The translations under genes were made by a program, and so were the position numbers. This document shows, piece after piece, positions 42,940 through 55,249 of a stretch of 64,000 bases of DNA. The notes under the pieces are model-generated. The model saw only the letters and a program-made list of their open reading frames with translations. It was not told the origin of the DNA and did not search any database. This DNA comes from Dermacentor variabilis. Lineage: Eukaryota > Arthropoda > Arachnida > Ixodida > Ixodidae. The stretch spans positions 205,302,250-205,366,249 of the forward strand of contig NC_134570.1 in the NCBI RefSeq assembly GCF_050947875.1. The letters are read 5' to 3'. How positions within the stretch are numbered: the first letter of the stretch is position 1; the number at the start of each line of letters is the position of its first letter.

Positions 42940-44299
42940 CTCCGTACCGAAGAATGTACTAGATTACTTACAACGAGCATTTGACAAATTAGATAATGAA
43001 CGGTTACTATCAAAACTAAGCAGATGTGGTTTCAGAGGCCCGTATTACTCATCTTTCAAACATTACTTAATAGACAGATAGCAGTGTGTCCGTGTGGCGG
43101 AGTCTTATAGTTCTTTACTGTGTGTTTAATCAGGGGTACCGCATTGGGAACGCTTTTTTTTAACATTTACATGAATGATCTTGCTTGCTACCCACTAATG
43201 TCAAAAATTTATTTGTACGCTGATGGCACGGCTTTGGTTGTGTCGAACGAAACTTCGAACGAAGCCGCTAGAGCACTACAGTATGATGTCTGCAAACTTC
43301 TTGATTGGTTCATTACCAACAAAATGTTTATTAATAAATCAAAGACAGACATGATATGCTTTCACAGCGCAGACAAGGTAGTCGCGGATATTTCCCCTGT
43401 TTATCTCCACACCAGTGACTGCCTTGCATGTTCATGTCCTCCGGTAACTCTGGTAAATAACACAAAATACCTAGGGCTACACTTCGACCACACGTTGTCA
43501 TGGAATGTCCACATTGAAGAGCTCGCAAGGCGCTTACGTGCTGTGTGCGCTCATTTGTATGCCCTAAAATCTTTCTGTGATGTAAATGTTCGTAAAATGG
43601 CTTACAAAGCACTTGGTGAATCGATCATAAGGTACAGAATAACAACTTATGACTTTGCTCCTTCTAGTAGACTTAAGATAATTAACCGCATCCTAAAAAA
43701 AATTGCCTATAGCCTTTCGTATGGCATACTTGGTCATGGGGAAGATGTTTTGCTGAGCATGTACCAGTCAGACCTGTTGTTTGTCGAGCAACAAGTTTTG
43801 TTCGACGCCATGTGTAAGAGTTGTTTTTCTACTAATTTCAAAAAATCGAACCTGAAATCTCGCAGCTTACTTCAGACAGAAAGATGCGTGGTACCTCGTG
43901 TGCACACAAACTACGGCAAGAGGGCTCGTGCTTTCTACGTGCCGGCTAATTTCAATAAATTCAATGAGAATGATATCGCAGGAACATTGAAACAAATTAA
44001 ATCAGATTTAAGGTCATGGGTAATACGTAATGCCCATATCTTTTAAACTTTTTCTTCAGGATTTGAAGCATGCGAACCTGATTGTGAAGTTATATTTAAT
44101 GTCAATGTCTTTCTTTTTGCTGTTGGTGCAATATTATCTTTTTTTTTGCAATACCACTTTTTGCCTATATTTCTTTTTTATTTATTTATTTATTTGTACG
44201 CATATCAGTACTACCAGCTGACTGTCCGGCCTCGCACACAAGCAATGTTGCTTATGCGGGCTGGATATTGTAACCATGACACGACTGGATGTAATAAGA

Positions 44300-44336
<37 letters not shown>
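42940..44336 (+). pseudogene. CR1/Jockey-type LINE, RT second half and 3' end
   Basis: RT begins mid-domain with AFDKLDNERLLSKLSRCGF (about 42975-43035), then RQQCVRVAES. After a frame change, GTALGTLFFNIYMNDLACYP comes at about 43132-43190. The catalytic box is YADG at 43216-43227, the second Asp lost. The following 270 codons are open: KYLGLHFDHTLSWNVHI, ALKSFCDVNVRKMAYKALGE and an Asn/Lys-rich end at 44043. The 3' part ends in TTGCTTATGCGGGCTGGATA and a (TTA)n tail at 44300-44336. It is a 5'-truncated dead copy with a fairly young C-terminal half. Confidence 0.75.
44300..44336. repeat. (TTA)n tail
   Basis: Twelve TTA units closing the LINE 3' end. Confidence 0.95.
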
Positions 44337-44337
<1 letters not shown>

Positions 44338-45239
44338 AACCTCATTTTTTGAGCCCAACAACTGATATTTTCAACGAAAAGAATAAATCGATCCCAGGGG
44401 CTCTCTTTATTGGTTGTTTTTGGTATGGCAACAATATAAAGAAACAGACAATGAAGCCAAGAAAACTGTAGTGGAGATTATTTGCTTTGTTTAATCGACA
44501 TTGCCCTGGCCCAGCGAGGCCGTTCAATGCTTTCGATGACTAATTACTTGAGCTGTGCGATGCGGACGCTGGAAGCGGCTCTCCAGCTTGTGACGTCTCC
44601 CAGTGAAGTTAAATCGAGGGTGCGGCTGCATGTGCTCCTATAAACTTCCTAGTCTTGCTTTCGCGCGCTCGATGAGCCCTAATTCATTGCGCTACACTTG
44701 CGAGAGGAATTGAATTTTCCATATCTGAAAGATGATTAGGCATGCAGATAAGAAGTTGAACTGCAACGTCGCGATAAGCTCTCCAAATTTAAGGGTTTAT
44801 TTAGTTTAAGGGTTTAATTTTAGTTTATTAGCGCATATTTACTACGTCTATGAAATGCTCTGATGTCCACCATTACTTACACCACGCTTTTCAAGAAATT
44901 CTTTTTATATATATCCAAAAACCTATTTATAAATAGTACCTAATGTGTTCAGTGCAACGCAAGGTATAGCGGACGAATTTGACCAGTGTGAGTATGTTTG
45001 CATGCAAGGAATACTCTCATCATGCCACAAAGATGGTGTTGTATTTCTGTAACTATTTTTCTTCCAGTCAGTGCTTTCAGGCGGTTTCAGCAATGTCTAC
45101 CTAATTTCCCCTAAAATGCCCGACATATCTGCGAATCACAAACAAGTTGACTTGTTCAACGCGGACACGGCGGACGCCTGTGATAACTCATGAAAACAAG
45201 GCCAAAATGCTAAGCAGCTGCGTTCTATACTTCCTCTCT
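44337..45239. other. no recognisable gene
   Basis: AT-rich; nothing identified. Confidence 0.45.
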
Positions 45240-45590
45240 GATATTTACGTGGTCTGGCCGTCTGTACTGCATAGCCTCGTCGACAGTTGCGGAAAGCGTA
45301 GCAGTAGCTACTGATCAATGGAAACTATAGATTTTGCCTTATGGTCTAACCCTGACAAGGTTACTGCGTAAATCATTAGCCCTCGTGAAAGTACTTGAAA
45401 ACAAAGGCTTCAAAGTAAAGCGTTAGTTGATTCCCTCCCACGCAGATTTTGGTAACAACGAGAAAGCTGATGCTCTCGCATACGCAATGATCTTTCATCC
45501 TAATAAATTGAAGGCACGCATAAGTAATTAAATGCAAAAAATCTGACATCCGTGGTGACTTTCGGTCACTTTTGTTTCTATCAGATATGT
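45240..45590 (+). pseudogene. LINE RNase H remnant (possible)
   Basis: The plus strand near 45385-45510 reads LALVKVLENKGFKVK, a stop, then LIPSHADFGNNEKADALAYA. The SH-x-x-x-x-x-NEKADALA motif is the end of a LINE RNase H, where the Asp is catalytic. Upstream acids are not clear. Likely an isolated decayed fragment. Confidence 0.4.
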
Positions 45591-47164
45591 CCTGCGTAAC
45601 CAAGCGATATCGCCGAGAGATAGCGGCACTTTTGATCCAATAAGAACAGGATCTGTTCATACACCAGCATGAGTATTTAAGATGGGGCGTATTGCTTCTC
45701 TAAACTATACTGCATATAAAGGAACAGGATACGTTCAAGACTTCCTGCGGTCGTGCCTAAATACGTGAGGTGAAATAGACGTTCACCTGGAGAACTTGCT
45801 AAAGAAGGACTTTCCGCATGCATGCCTTCAACACTGTGCTCCCAGAAGGATTACTTATAGCCCGCAAAGAAGCTTTACGTCTTCACGTACCGGAATTATC
45901 TTGTAAGAGACGCTCGGGCGCAGCAATCACCGGCGTTGGTGGGTAGGCTAAACCAGCCTGTTGCTACAACCCACCAACCCCATAAGGGCGGAAACGAGGG
46001 TTCAGTCAATATTTGAAATTTCAATAATGAACACGAACCTTAACTTATCACCACACATTACACTTAAGGCTCCCCGACATTTTGAAATGGAAACATTGTG
46101 TACCCTACATGGACTGGGAGGTATGGCGAATGATAGACCTATCATGCTTTCAAATACTTCATGAAATAATTTTTTTAGAAAGGGCAGTAATTTATTCACG
46201 CGCATTCAACTTTGCATGCGTACCGGCAATAATGTTCCCGCACTTTTCGCTAAAGTTGAATTTTGTGGCAGTTGAAGAACAGCAGGTTAATTTCTGAATG
46301 TGTTGTGCTGAGTTTTAGGACTTGAAAGAAAGAACACAAGAAACAAGGACAAATCGCCAGCTACCAACCCTTTATTCTCTTCAGTGAATACGTTTACATA
46401 AATGATGGTAAGTAAAATGCGGACGCGCCGTGGTTGCTTAGTGGCTTCCGTCTAGCGCGGCTAAGCACGAGATCACGGCAGCAAATCGCGGCCGCGGCGG
46501 CAGCATTTCGTCTGTCAACATCATTCTTCCCTCGACAAGCATCATGTACCGCATTCGTCCTTGTGACATGGCTGCGAATACGTCTCACACTGGCATCCAT
46601 TTGATTTGGAGCTAACATTCTGGCATATTTTCTTACCAGTTTAGTGCATAAATATAAGAATTGCACGAGGAAAGTTCGGCCTTTTGTGGTAGATAAACAC
46701 AATCATTGCATGTGGTTGCACGCTGCCTAGGATATAAGCAAAAACAATTGTGCGTATCCCCGTTAGTGGTAGTATAGTATAAGATTTAACACACCGATTA
46801 TAACTTTCCTTCACATGCTGCCGAACGAGTGCGTTGGGTAGCAATGCTATTTATTTCGTATTTTATGTGACTGTAGTGATGACGCTTCATGCGTGATGCC
46901 TACATCTCTCAGAATTCCTAGAATATTTTTTAGTCAGTTGCAACGAATGCTTTTGCTTCTTTACCTATTACACCTAATCTCACAGAATCAAGCTGCCAAA
47001 ATAACTGCACGTTCTTTTTTGTATTCCAGGGACCAGCTTATAAAAGTTTAACGTGCACCTATAGATACCGCCTTTCTAATCACAAAAATATAACCTGTCG
47101 GAGACCTGACAATTCCTGGTGCACTGTAAGTATGGCAGATGATTGATTCAGGAGCCCTGCAGTA
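45591..47164. other. no recognisable gene
   Basis: Short frames only. No repeats recognised. Confidence 0.4.
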
Positions 47165-47262
47165 CAGAGCAAAATTTTCATAGAGCGGTGAGGTATAGTT
47201 TGACACAACGTAGCGGAGAAGGCTATTCTGCTTAGAAAACTATTCGCAGACTATTCGCAGTC
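47165..47262. repeat. flanking repeat A, left copy
   Basis: GCGGTGAGGTATAGTTTG, then AACGTAGCGGAGAA and CTATTCTGCTTAGAAAA, occur here and again, same orientation, at about 51486-51567. They lie outside both ends of the minus-strand retroelement. Confidence 0.75.
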
Positions 47263-47269
47263 TAAAGAT

Positions 47270-47390
47270 TTCAGCAGGGTACTGCAGGTAGAACCCATTT
47301 ATTGCTACATTCCTCGGGCTAACCTTGTCTTCCCTTCTTCATTACCCGCTGCCGTTGTCGATCGCCACACTCTCCCAAACGGCGGTCCTG
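47270..47390 (-). repeat. 3' terminal repeat of the 47-51 kb retroelement
   Basis: About 115 bp matching 51238-51350 in the same orientation, including ACCCATTTATTGCTACATTC and GTCTTCCCTTCTTCATT. On the minus strand it holds AATAAA (GCAATAAATGGG). Short for an LTR but placed as one. Confidence 0.7.
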
Positions 47391-48500
47391 GTCCCCACGA
47401 TGGTAATACGGTAGCGCGTACCCAATTGAAGCCTTTTCAACGTGGTAGTATATTGTCTTTAGCAGTTCTTGTTGTCTAGCTGTATTGAAGACATAGTAAG
47501 CTACTCTAAACGGAGTTTTCGAATCAAGTCCCTTTCGGACCAGAATCCACGAATCTGATTCACTTTCAGGCATCTTTGTGCAGTGTCTGCTGTCAAAATT
47601 CTTTTTCATTGTCGCTCTATATTTTAATCGCTGATGAGAAGTCTTGGGATGTTCCTTTAGACCAATATGTTTCCCTAAACCCAATTCGTGGTCCGCTGGC
47701 AGCCATGAGCTCTTTCCAAATGACGCAAAATGTGGGCTGCATCCCAGGCCTGCTGTATATGATCTGTTGTGATGTGCAACAGCGGCTTCCAAGGCGCATT
47801 TGCAGCCGCCTTTGAATTCGGCGTACAACCACAGATACATCTTCAAGTCCCTTATCCCTCGCTCTGCAAGGGAATTCGCTTCCGGAAGGTAAAGTGCTGG
47901 GAAGCGAAGGGCAATATTTCTTTTCTCAGCCCAAAGTAGCAGTATTTCGCTTTTGAAAGCTGCGCCATTGCCTGCGACGAGGACTCTGACGTTCTTGAAG
48001 AGTTCTCGTTCCAGTAATGATATCACGTAGTTTGCGTCCTCCTTTCCAGCTTTGGCGGCTACAAAACGCGTGCACTCGTCCACAGCGACAAGGAATGCTT
48101 GCGTCCTTCTCTCTCCCGCTTCTTTTTTATTTCAGCGAAATCAAGAAGCCTAATCTCGAAGGGGATATCGCAATACTCTGGAAAGACCATCCTATTACCT
48201 CTAGGCTTGTACTTGGCTTTAACAGCTGACACTGAGGACAAGTTTTCACACAATTTGTGACGTCTTCATTATTGATATTTTTCCAAGTGAAACGCAGGGC
48301 TATATTGTGGTATGTCTTCCAAAATCCGTCATGTCCTCCTGACTCCGGACTAATGTGGTAAATATTCAGGACTATTGGCACTTTGATCTCCGCGACGTAA
48401 ATTTTGCCATCCTTTATTTCATTTCCTGCGGGCCTTCCCAAAGCTGTAACATGTTTATATTTCTAGTTGGGGTTTGATGCGACACGTGGAGTGGAGATAG
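47319..48500 (-). pseudogene. integrase of the 47-51 kb element
   Basis: The zinc finger part at 48441-48127 has SPESGGHDGFWKTYHNI and CVKTCPQCQLLK, with His and both Cys kept. After a frame change the core runs 48083-47319: MDECTRFVAAK, then LVAGNGAAFKSE, where the second catalytic Asp (ADNG) has become Gly, and PEANSLAERGIRDLKMYL with the Glu. The C-terminal end reads into the terminal repeat. Two frames and a lost acid make it inactive. Confidence 0.75.
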
Positions 48501-48599
48501 GGCATCGGCATCGTTATGCTTTTGTCCCGGGCGATGTATGACGCCAAAAGTGAATTGTACTTCGCTAACCTATCGAGCTATTGTGCCCTTCGGCTGCGA

Positions 48600-49669
48600 T
48601 AGTTGTAACAATTACGTCAACGCCTGGTTGTCTGTGAACAGCTTGAAGTGGTTGCCTTCCAGGTAGCTTGTGAAGTATCGCAAGGCTAACACCCCCGCCA
48701 ACGCTGCCTTTTCCGTAGTTACATAATTTTCTTATGTCTTCGTAAAACTGTAACAGTAGTAACCTACTACCCTTAGCTCCTTTACTTGGTGCTTTGTAGC
48801 ATCACGCTGGTAGAGTATGGCGCGTGTCCTTCGTCGGTACAGAGCTCAAAGGGCAGCTTGAAGTCGGGGAGCATTAATGCAGAGTTCGATGAAGTGATGC
48901 GAACAAGCTCAGTGTAGTTATTCTCACACTCTTCTGACCACATGGATGGCACGCCCTTTTGGGTAAATGCGGTGAGGTATTTGGTTTTTCTGGCGTAGTC
49001 TCTTATGAATGCATGGAAATGGTCCGCCAGTTTCAAAAACATTCGGAGGGAATGAACATCATGCGGTTTCACCATTTCCTTGATGGGTTGAACACTCTCT
49101 TCCTTGGTGCTTTTCGTTTGACCACCAAACACTCTTCCGAGGAAAACCACCTTATTGCAAGAAAACTCACTTTTCTTCATGTTAATTTGAAGTCGTGCGG
49201 TGCTTAGTGCCTCAAGTACTTTACACAAATGTTCTTCGTGGTTTTCTCTTGTCCTGGAGTAGACAATGATATAATCCACATGTACATTTCTAAATTTTCC
49301 AATGAATTTGCTCAGCGTTTCGTTCATCATCTTCTGGAACCGCGACCCAGAATTATTTCAGACAAATTGTAACCGATTATACTCGTAGATGTCGAATGGT
49401 GTGACAAGTTCCGTAAACTTCTTAGTCTCTTCTTTCAGTGGTACTTGCCAGCACCCCTTGCACAAGTCTATACGTGGAAACCATTCGCATCCTCCAGTCT
49501 CGTCAATGATGTCATCTATCCTAGGCATCGGGTATGGAAAAAGATCGGTCTGCTTGTTTATCATTCGGTAATCAGTGCACAGTCGGAATGATCCATATTC
49601 TTTTGGTACAATGGTAATCAAGGAAGCAAAACAGGATGTCATTGGCCTAATAATCCCTGCTTCTGACAT
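48600..49669 (-). pseudogene. RT and RNase H start of the 47-51 kb element
   Basis: Minus strand from 49669: SEAGIIRPMTSCFASLITIV, FRLCTDYRMINKQTDLFPYP, then a stop at about 49332, then NVHVDYIIVYSRTRENHEEH near 49280. The catalytic box expected as YVDD reads HVDY, so both Tyr and the second Asp are lost. LGRVFGG and a FELCTDEGHAPYS segment near 48850 begin the RNase H; the remainder is broken. Confidence 0.75.
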
Positions 49670-51215
49670 GCCTTGAAGCTCCTGACTTCGCCATAGTTTC
49701 TTTTCATGGCTGAGACTACTGTGCTGTCGCGCAACAAGAACGCCACCTCAATCGTTGTTGTGGCTTCGGGATATGGCCCAATGAAGATTAACTCAGGGAA
49801 CTTAAGCGGCACGTCTTCTGCGCATGAAGGCTTTCGCTCGTCGGGGTTTTCCGTCAAACACATATCTTCTTCAGGTTCTTCAATAGTTACCTCGTTATTC
49901 CATAGTATGTTGATCTTCATATTCATGTCAGGTCGTGATAAAAGAAAGGCGAAGTTCACCGCTGACACCACGAGCACTTCTACCTTGAACTTCTGACCTT
50001 CAAACTCAAGAGCTGCTGTTGCCCATTTGTATTAATGCCGAGATGAACCATCGTAGCTACACACACGAATAGGCTTTTCGGATGTGGTGCTGGTTGACTC
50101 CACAATAGTTTCATTAACTAGACTCACGGAATCACCAGTGTCAATCAATGCTGACATGTTTCGGTTGTTTACAAGCATCGGCAATGTCAGAACGCTTGAT
50201 GTAACAAGGAACACCGTTTCTTCAACATATTGGTGAGATTCTGTGGTGTCTGGACCTTTCGATGTATGCCTGGTTATGAAGTACCGAGCCTGGCGTGTAC
50301 TTGTCGCTGGGCCTAGAGTTGTACCTCGTATGTCTTTTGACGTCACATTAAGATATGTCGTCGTAACACCCGCCACTGGCTGAAGCAGTTGGCCCATTGT
50401 GCTTGACCACCTAGCTAGACCTTGTTTCTGGCACTCTCTTGTCATACCGTGTATAATGAGGGCGATAACTGACGATTCTGGAAGTTTCAGCTCAGCCGTA
50501 CAAATTAAAAGGCAATTTTCCAACACATACTATCTGATGTTCATTGCTTCCTCTCTGCATAATATGGCGTTATTCCAAAGTTCCACGGGATTCTTTTTGA
50601 ATGCTCGAGAGAAACTCTCCTTCCACTCATTCCATAGTTCATTCAACTGTGTACTTAACCGAAGATCGTACCATTTCCGTGCGTTGCCACGCAGAAATGC
50701 CCGCATGTTCTGTATGCGACCCGAGTCACTCAACCGTTGGTTCGTGGAGCAAGCATACTCATAAAAATGAAGCCAGATATGTACACCGGACGAATTGCCA
50801 TCAAATATGTCTAGTTTTAAGAAAGGCAGTTCTCCCTGGTTTCGAGATCTTGGCAGCGTAACAATAAGACCTACCAGCTGGTGCTGTGGCTTCACCTGGC
50901 ATTTCCAAAGGTCAAGCAGTGCGTTCGGAACAGTTATATCACAATCTGGTGGCGTCACAGCTAGCTGAGTTTCACGAGTTAAGATGGGTCCTTTAAAGCA
51001 ATCTTCAGAATCGCCTTGTTCATTGGAGGCAGGAACGGTGCCCTTAGTGACGGTGTCGTCAGCCGTAATTACGGAGACACTTGGAACGCTCCATAGAACA
51101 TCAGGCGTGGTGACATCCTCCAGCGGCTCGGCATGTTGTTCGTAACTTGCTTTGTAACCTTCCAGGGTGGTTCGTCCTTCGTTGGACGCGACGTTCGTCT
51201 TTTTCTCCACAGGTT
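49670..51215 (-). pseudogene. Gag-protease of the 47-51 kb element
   Basis: Gag is at 51210-50530: LPFLKLDIFDGNSSGVHIWL near 50830, then RAFLRGNARKWYDLRLSTQL. An in-frame TAG at 50532-50530 is followed in the same frame by the protease region, 50526-50032. That region holds MSALIDTGDSVSLVNETIV near 50150, with the catalytic DTG. Another stop at 50034 is followed, same frame, by a further 110 codons. No zinc knuckle is seen. The start codon near 51210 is uncertain. Confidence 0.65.
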
Positions 51216-51237
51216 CCTGTTTTCGACTGCCCCAATT

Positions 51238-51350
51238 TCACTAAGGTACTGCCGGTAGAACCCATTTATTGCTACATTCCTCCGGCTAACCTCGTCGTCT
51301 TCCCTTCTTCATTGTTCCGCTGGCGATGTGGATCGCCGCAACAGAGCTAT
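51238..51350 (-). repeat. 5' terminal repeat of the 47-51 kb retroelement
   Basis: Partner of 47270-47390. On the minus strand the sequence after it, TTGGGGCAGTCGAAAACAGG, would be the primer-binding region. Confidence 0.65.
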
Positions 51351-51485
51351 GACTTTCGCCACTATTTTGAACGAAAGATGTTAGTAACTTTACGAAATGA
51401 CAAATAAATATTGAAAACGTTTGTTTGCAATAACAATGCTCGCATCGAACTTCGACAGAAGCGATGCAATATCTTGGAGCGAAAC

Positions 51486-51567
51486 TTTGTTATGCGCGGT
51501 GAGGTATAGTTTGGCAAACGTAGCGGAGAACGCTATTCTGCTTAGAAAAATATTCGTAGACTAAGGC
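51486..51567. repeat. flanking repeat A, right copy
   Basis: Second copy of the 47165-47262 sequence, about 90% identical by eye, separated from the terminal repeat by about 130 bp not seen on the left. Confidence 0.75.
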
Positions 51568-52349
51568 AAGGCTATCGTGGTGCAGGTTAACTCAACAGCA
51601 AATCAAGCTGCTGTGTTTTTGGGAGCACTCAGACCTGTGCAGCGTAGACAAAGCGGCTGTTGCATTGGCTGTTGTGCTGAATACTCGTGCTCCTAGTGAA
51701 GGCGCTCGCCAAATTGCGGGGTGTAGAAAAACAGGCACATGCAAATGAGCTCACTAGGAAAGCATATGCAGAAACAAAAGCGGCTACGACAGTGACACGC
51801 CGTCTAGTGTGGCGTGTGTCTGCCGTAAAGTACGATGGTCTATAGAGGAGAAACACCGCCGCGTTACTGACGGCGCCGACACTTGAGCTGCTAGAGCATT
51901 TGCTTAATCTAGGGAAGGCACGTGAACTTACAGTAACGTGAAATTTTTGTAGCACTAAAATAATAAAAAAATACAGAAGCTCTTAAAATACCATGTATAT
52001 TTTCTGCGAGACAATATTAATAAAAGCAAGAAAATTATAATTAGTGACCTTATACAGTAAAAAAAAAAACTAATTCCATAATACAAGACGCGTCGACAGC
52101 GTGAACATGTAATTGACCAGAAACTGCAATGGGGTTGTTCTACAAATTTTATAAAGAAATGACAAATTCATACCCATTCAGTGTGTATCTTGACCTCCCA
52201 TCTGTTCTCTAATTGAATCAGTGAGAGAAATTGTAAATAGGGGGACTAAATGTTGCCGCCTTCAATTGTGACCAATGTGCAAGGGGAGAGGCAGGCGTTG
52301 GCAAGAAAGAAATGAGCACGCTACATCCCCTCCCCCTCCCCCCCGCCCG
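51568..52349. other. no recognisable gene
   Basis: Faint LINE RNase-H-like wording near 51640-51800 is too weak to call. AT-rich afterwards. Confidence 0.4.
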
Positions 52350-54833
52350 TCGATGGCCACGTCCCACCGACGTGTTTTTCAGGAGCCAGTTACAATCCAT
52401 GTTGGCGACGCTACGAATAAAAAAATAGTCGCACCCTGGTATGACTCGCTGATTTAGACGGCTGGTGGCGTCTCTTCACCCCACTGGACACTTGCACGAC
52501 AAGAATTCGGATTCACGGATCGAAGCTCGTAACGAGCTGCCTTGTCCTGCGCGAATGCTTTCGTGACATTATTCTTGGGGTTTACGTTCTGAAGGAATAC
52601 GGTGCTGCTATTGACTTAGGCAAAGGCGTAATGACCTTCTCAGCCGCCCGAGCAATCTATGGGCATGACGACAATTACATGACGAAGGGCTTTGTATTTA
52701 TACCGAAAATGTTAGGCATCCTCAACGAGCCAGTGTCGTAGTCACAGTGGCGTGTGGTCGAATGCGCGAAGGTCAAGTGGTCGCAGGAAGTAATTTGTCA
52801 CGTCTACTGATGAAAGCTGTTTGTGCAGCTAGGAGTGTGCTTTATCTTCGTGATGGTTGATCTCCGTTGCTCGTCATCAACTTTAGTAAGGAGCATCGGC
52901 ACCTTTTCCAGCGAATCTCGACAGCGTTTGTCGACGAAATAACAAACATGGCTCAATGTTTTGCAACTGAAGCAGTGGGCATGTTAGCCATCCCCACTAC
53001 GCTTCTTTGCTGCCTGTGTTACTGCTCAACTTCTTTTCAAGTATTCTGCCGAGCAGCGTTACTATATAGGATGGGTAGTGAGTGCCACATATGGAGAACT
53101 CGTAAGATAGACTGCCGCACACCCAGCTTTCTTTTTTGTCACTTGATCTGAAAAACGGATACTGGCAGATTGAGGTAGACGAACGAGACCATGAAAAAAC
53201 TGCCTGTGGGGTTCATCACGGCTTCTACTAATTTAGAATGCTTCCTTTCGTCAACTTGTGTTGAGCCCCAGCAGCTTTTCAGCGAATGATAGACACGGTT
53301 GTCGCTGGCCTCAAGTGGCAGACTTGTGCATCTTGTTGACGTAGTAATCTTTTCTGAAACATTTGAGCAACATTCTCATCATCTGCGAAATATGCTAGTA
53401 GAAATCCGATCAGCTGATCTCACGCTTAAACCAGAAAACTGTCGCTTCAGTTATGAAGAACTTAAGTTCTTCGGAGACATCGTAAGAGCCAAGAGAAGTC
53501 CGACCCAATCTCGACAAATGTGCCACTTTAGCTGTCTTTCCTCCACCTGCCGACAGCAGCGCTGTTCAACGCTTTTTGGGCCTGTGTACCGTATTATCGC
53601 CGTTTCATTCAAAACTTCTCGAAGACAGCTTCACCCCTGACTCGCCTTATAATGGATGACACACAATTTGCCTGGATCGATGACCAAGGGGCAGCCTTCG
53701 CTGAACTACGACAACCAATGCAGACAGCGTCCATTCTGGCACATTTTGACAATGAGGCTGACACTGATGTGCACACTGACACCGGTAACATCGGTAATCG
53801 TCCAACGTCAAGACGGCATTGATGAGTAATAGCCAATGCCACCTATTCACTGCCCCGTGTCGAGGCGAACTATTCTACCACAGAAAAGAAGACTGTCGTT
53901 CGTGTGAACCCTCACGAAGTATCGTGCTTATCTCTACAGCAGATTCTTCAAAGTGGTGACAGACGACTATATTCTATGTTATCAAACATACGTGATCCTT
54001 CAGGACATCTGGCATGGTGGAGCTTGTGGCTACAGGAATTTATTTTATGTCACTATTCTTTGTAAGGCTGGCCGCAAGCACGAAGACGCTGACACATTGT
54101 CACGTGCACTCCCCAAATTTTCCATTAGAGAATCAGAGGACGATGACGGCTTCCTAGGCGCCATTACCACATGAGACTTGATCGGAGGGCAGTGTCATGA
54201 CGCTGAGATTTGACCAGTCACCGGCTCTTAGTCACTAGACAACCATGGCACGCCATCGATATTGTGTGTTGCCGTTTTTCTGTCTACGATAGAGTGCTGT
54301 AAAAGGAAAACACGCGTTCGAATGACTGAGCCTGCCTCCTGCTTGTTCCAAAAGGCTTGAAGGACGATATTTTTTTCGCATGCCATGACGATACCGTATC
54401 TCACCACCTAGGCTCCTCACAAAAACTTGCCAGAGGGCCCGAAATGTACTACTGGCCCAGATTTTCGGCAAATGTCAAACAGAATACCTAGAGCTGCCGT
54501 GGACAGAAACGACGAAAGTCGCCGTCTATGAAGCCTGCCGGATTATTGCAATCCATTGAACCGCTTCATGAGCCATTTGAACAAGTTGGCGGGGACATTC
54601 TCGGGCCTTTTCCTGTATTACCAACGCAAACAAGAGGGTGATTATTGCGACCCACTATTTAACCCATTATGCCGAGACAAAGGCGCTCCTACAAGCCAGC
54701 GCCTCCCATGTAGCGCAGTTCATGTGTCACATTGTATGGCTGTATTGCGTCATGGTGCACCATACATCGTAATTTCATACGGAGGGGTGGCGTTCACAGC
54801 ACAGTTCACCGACGACATTTTACAGCTAAGTTG
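52350..54833 (+). pseudogene. gypsy pol remnant, left part
   Basis: Related to the pol at 14.7-18.2 kb. Protease end: TPTGRCTARI near 52482 and DIILGVYVLKEYGAAIDLG near 52570-52620. Then LVINFSKEHRHLFQR near 52870. The RT N-terminal part is deleted; RT resumes at about 53145 with KNGYWQIEVDERDHEKTA. The catalytic box region near 53330 reads LV-DVVIF, so YLDD is lost. DLTLKPENCRFSYEELKFFG is near 53420. RNase H traces run to 54170, DADTLSRALP. Integrase core traces are near 54755-54830, with SYGGVAFTAQFTDDILQLS. Dozens of stops and frame changes show age. It breaks off near 54833 and continues at 62566. Confidence 0.8.
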
Positions 54834-54990
54834 TATACGGCTAGGGTTCCGTGCATTTTTGTTCTATGTGAACAAAAACTGTCATCATCAATGGCTCATA
54901 CACCCGTAAGCATTCATGCTCCCGTAAGCAAGAAAAAAATGCAAAATACAATGGCTCATAGCCCCGTAAAGCAGAGCCTAGAAGCACTTA
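54834..54990. repeat. short interspersed repeat, copy 1
   Basis: TGTCATCATCAATGGCTCAT, then CCCGTAAGCA-TTCATG-CTCCCGTAAGCAAG, then AATGGCTCATAGCCCCGTAA. The unit ATGGCTCATA-n-CCCGTAA occurs twice. A second copy is at 62115-62195. Confidence 0.7.
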
Positions 54991-55039
54991 GCAAAGTGAA
55001 GCGAACAGTGCTTAAATACTTTCTAATTACGCATAAAAC

Positions 55040-55248
55040 ATACAGAGGAGGAGGAGGAGGAGAAGGTGGTGGAGGAAGTAAACATTATTGCTCTAGAAAG
55101 AGTAATTCAGCGGTCAGACCGGATGTCTTCATCTTCAATTGGTTGGTGACGATCTCCGGTCTGCATGGTTGGCGTCCCTATTCCAGGGCACCACTGAGCG
55201 TGGCTGCTCGTCGGAAAAGTCCTCCCGCAGAAGAGGGGTAGACGTAGC
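55040..55248 (-). pseudogene. I-LINE 3' terminal piece (minus strand)
   Basis: The minus strand reads GLFRRAATLSGALE then a stop, against VQQVRRAAMASGVLE-stop at the end of the LINE at 55.25-58.58 kb. A 3' untranslated part and GCAATAATG plus (CTC)n follow, ending near 55040. It has the orientation of the LINE at 58.58-62.1 kb and is probably its missing 3' end. Confidence 0.65.
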
Positions 55249-55249
55249 A

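Larger units (their letters stand above)
47270..51350 (-). mobile_element. degenerate gypsy-type LTR element
   Basis: 4.1 kb bounded by short direct repeats. Minus-strand order: gag, protease, RT, RNase H region, integrase, so gypsy-like. Every domain carries breaks. It is unrelated at close range to the other gypsy elements in the window. Confidence 0.75.

Noticed and set aside
51560..51900. LINE RNase H fragment
   Set aside because: Resemblance limited to a few residues around an Ala-rich stretch; no ordered catalytic acids.
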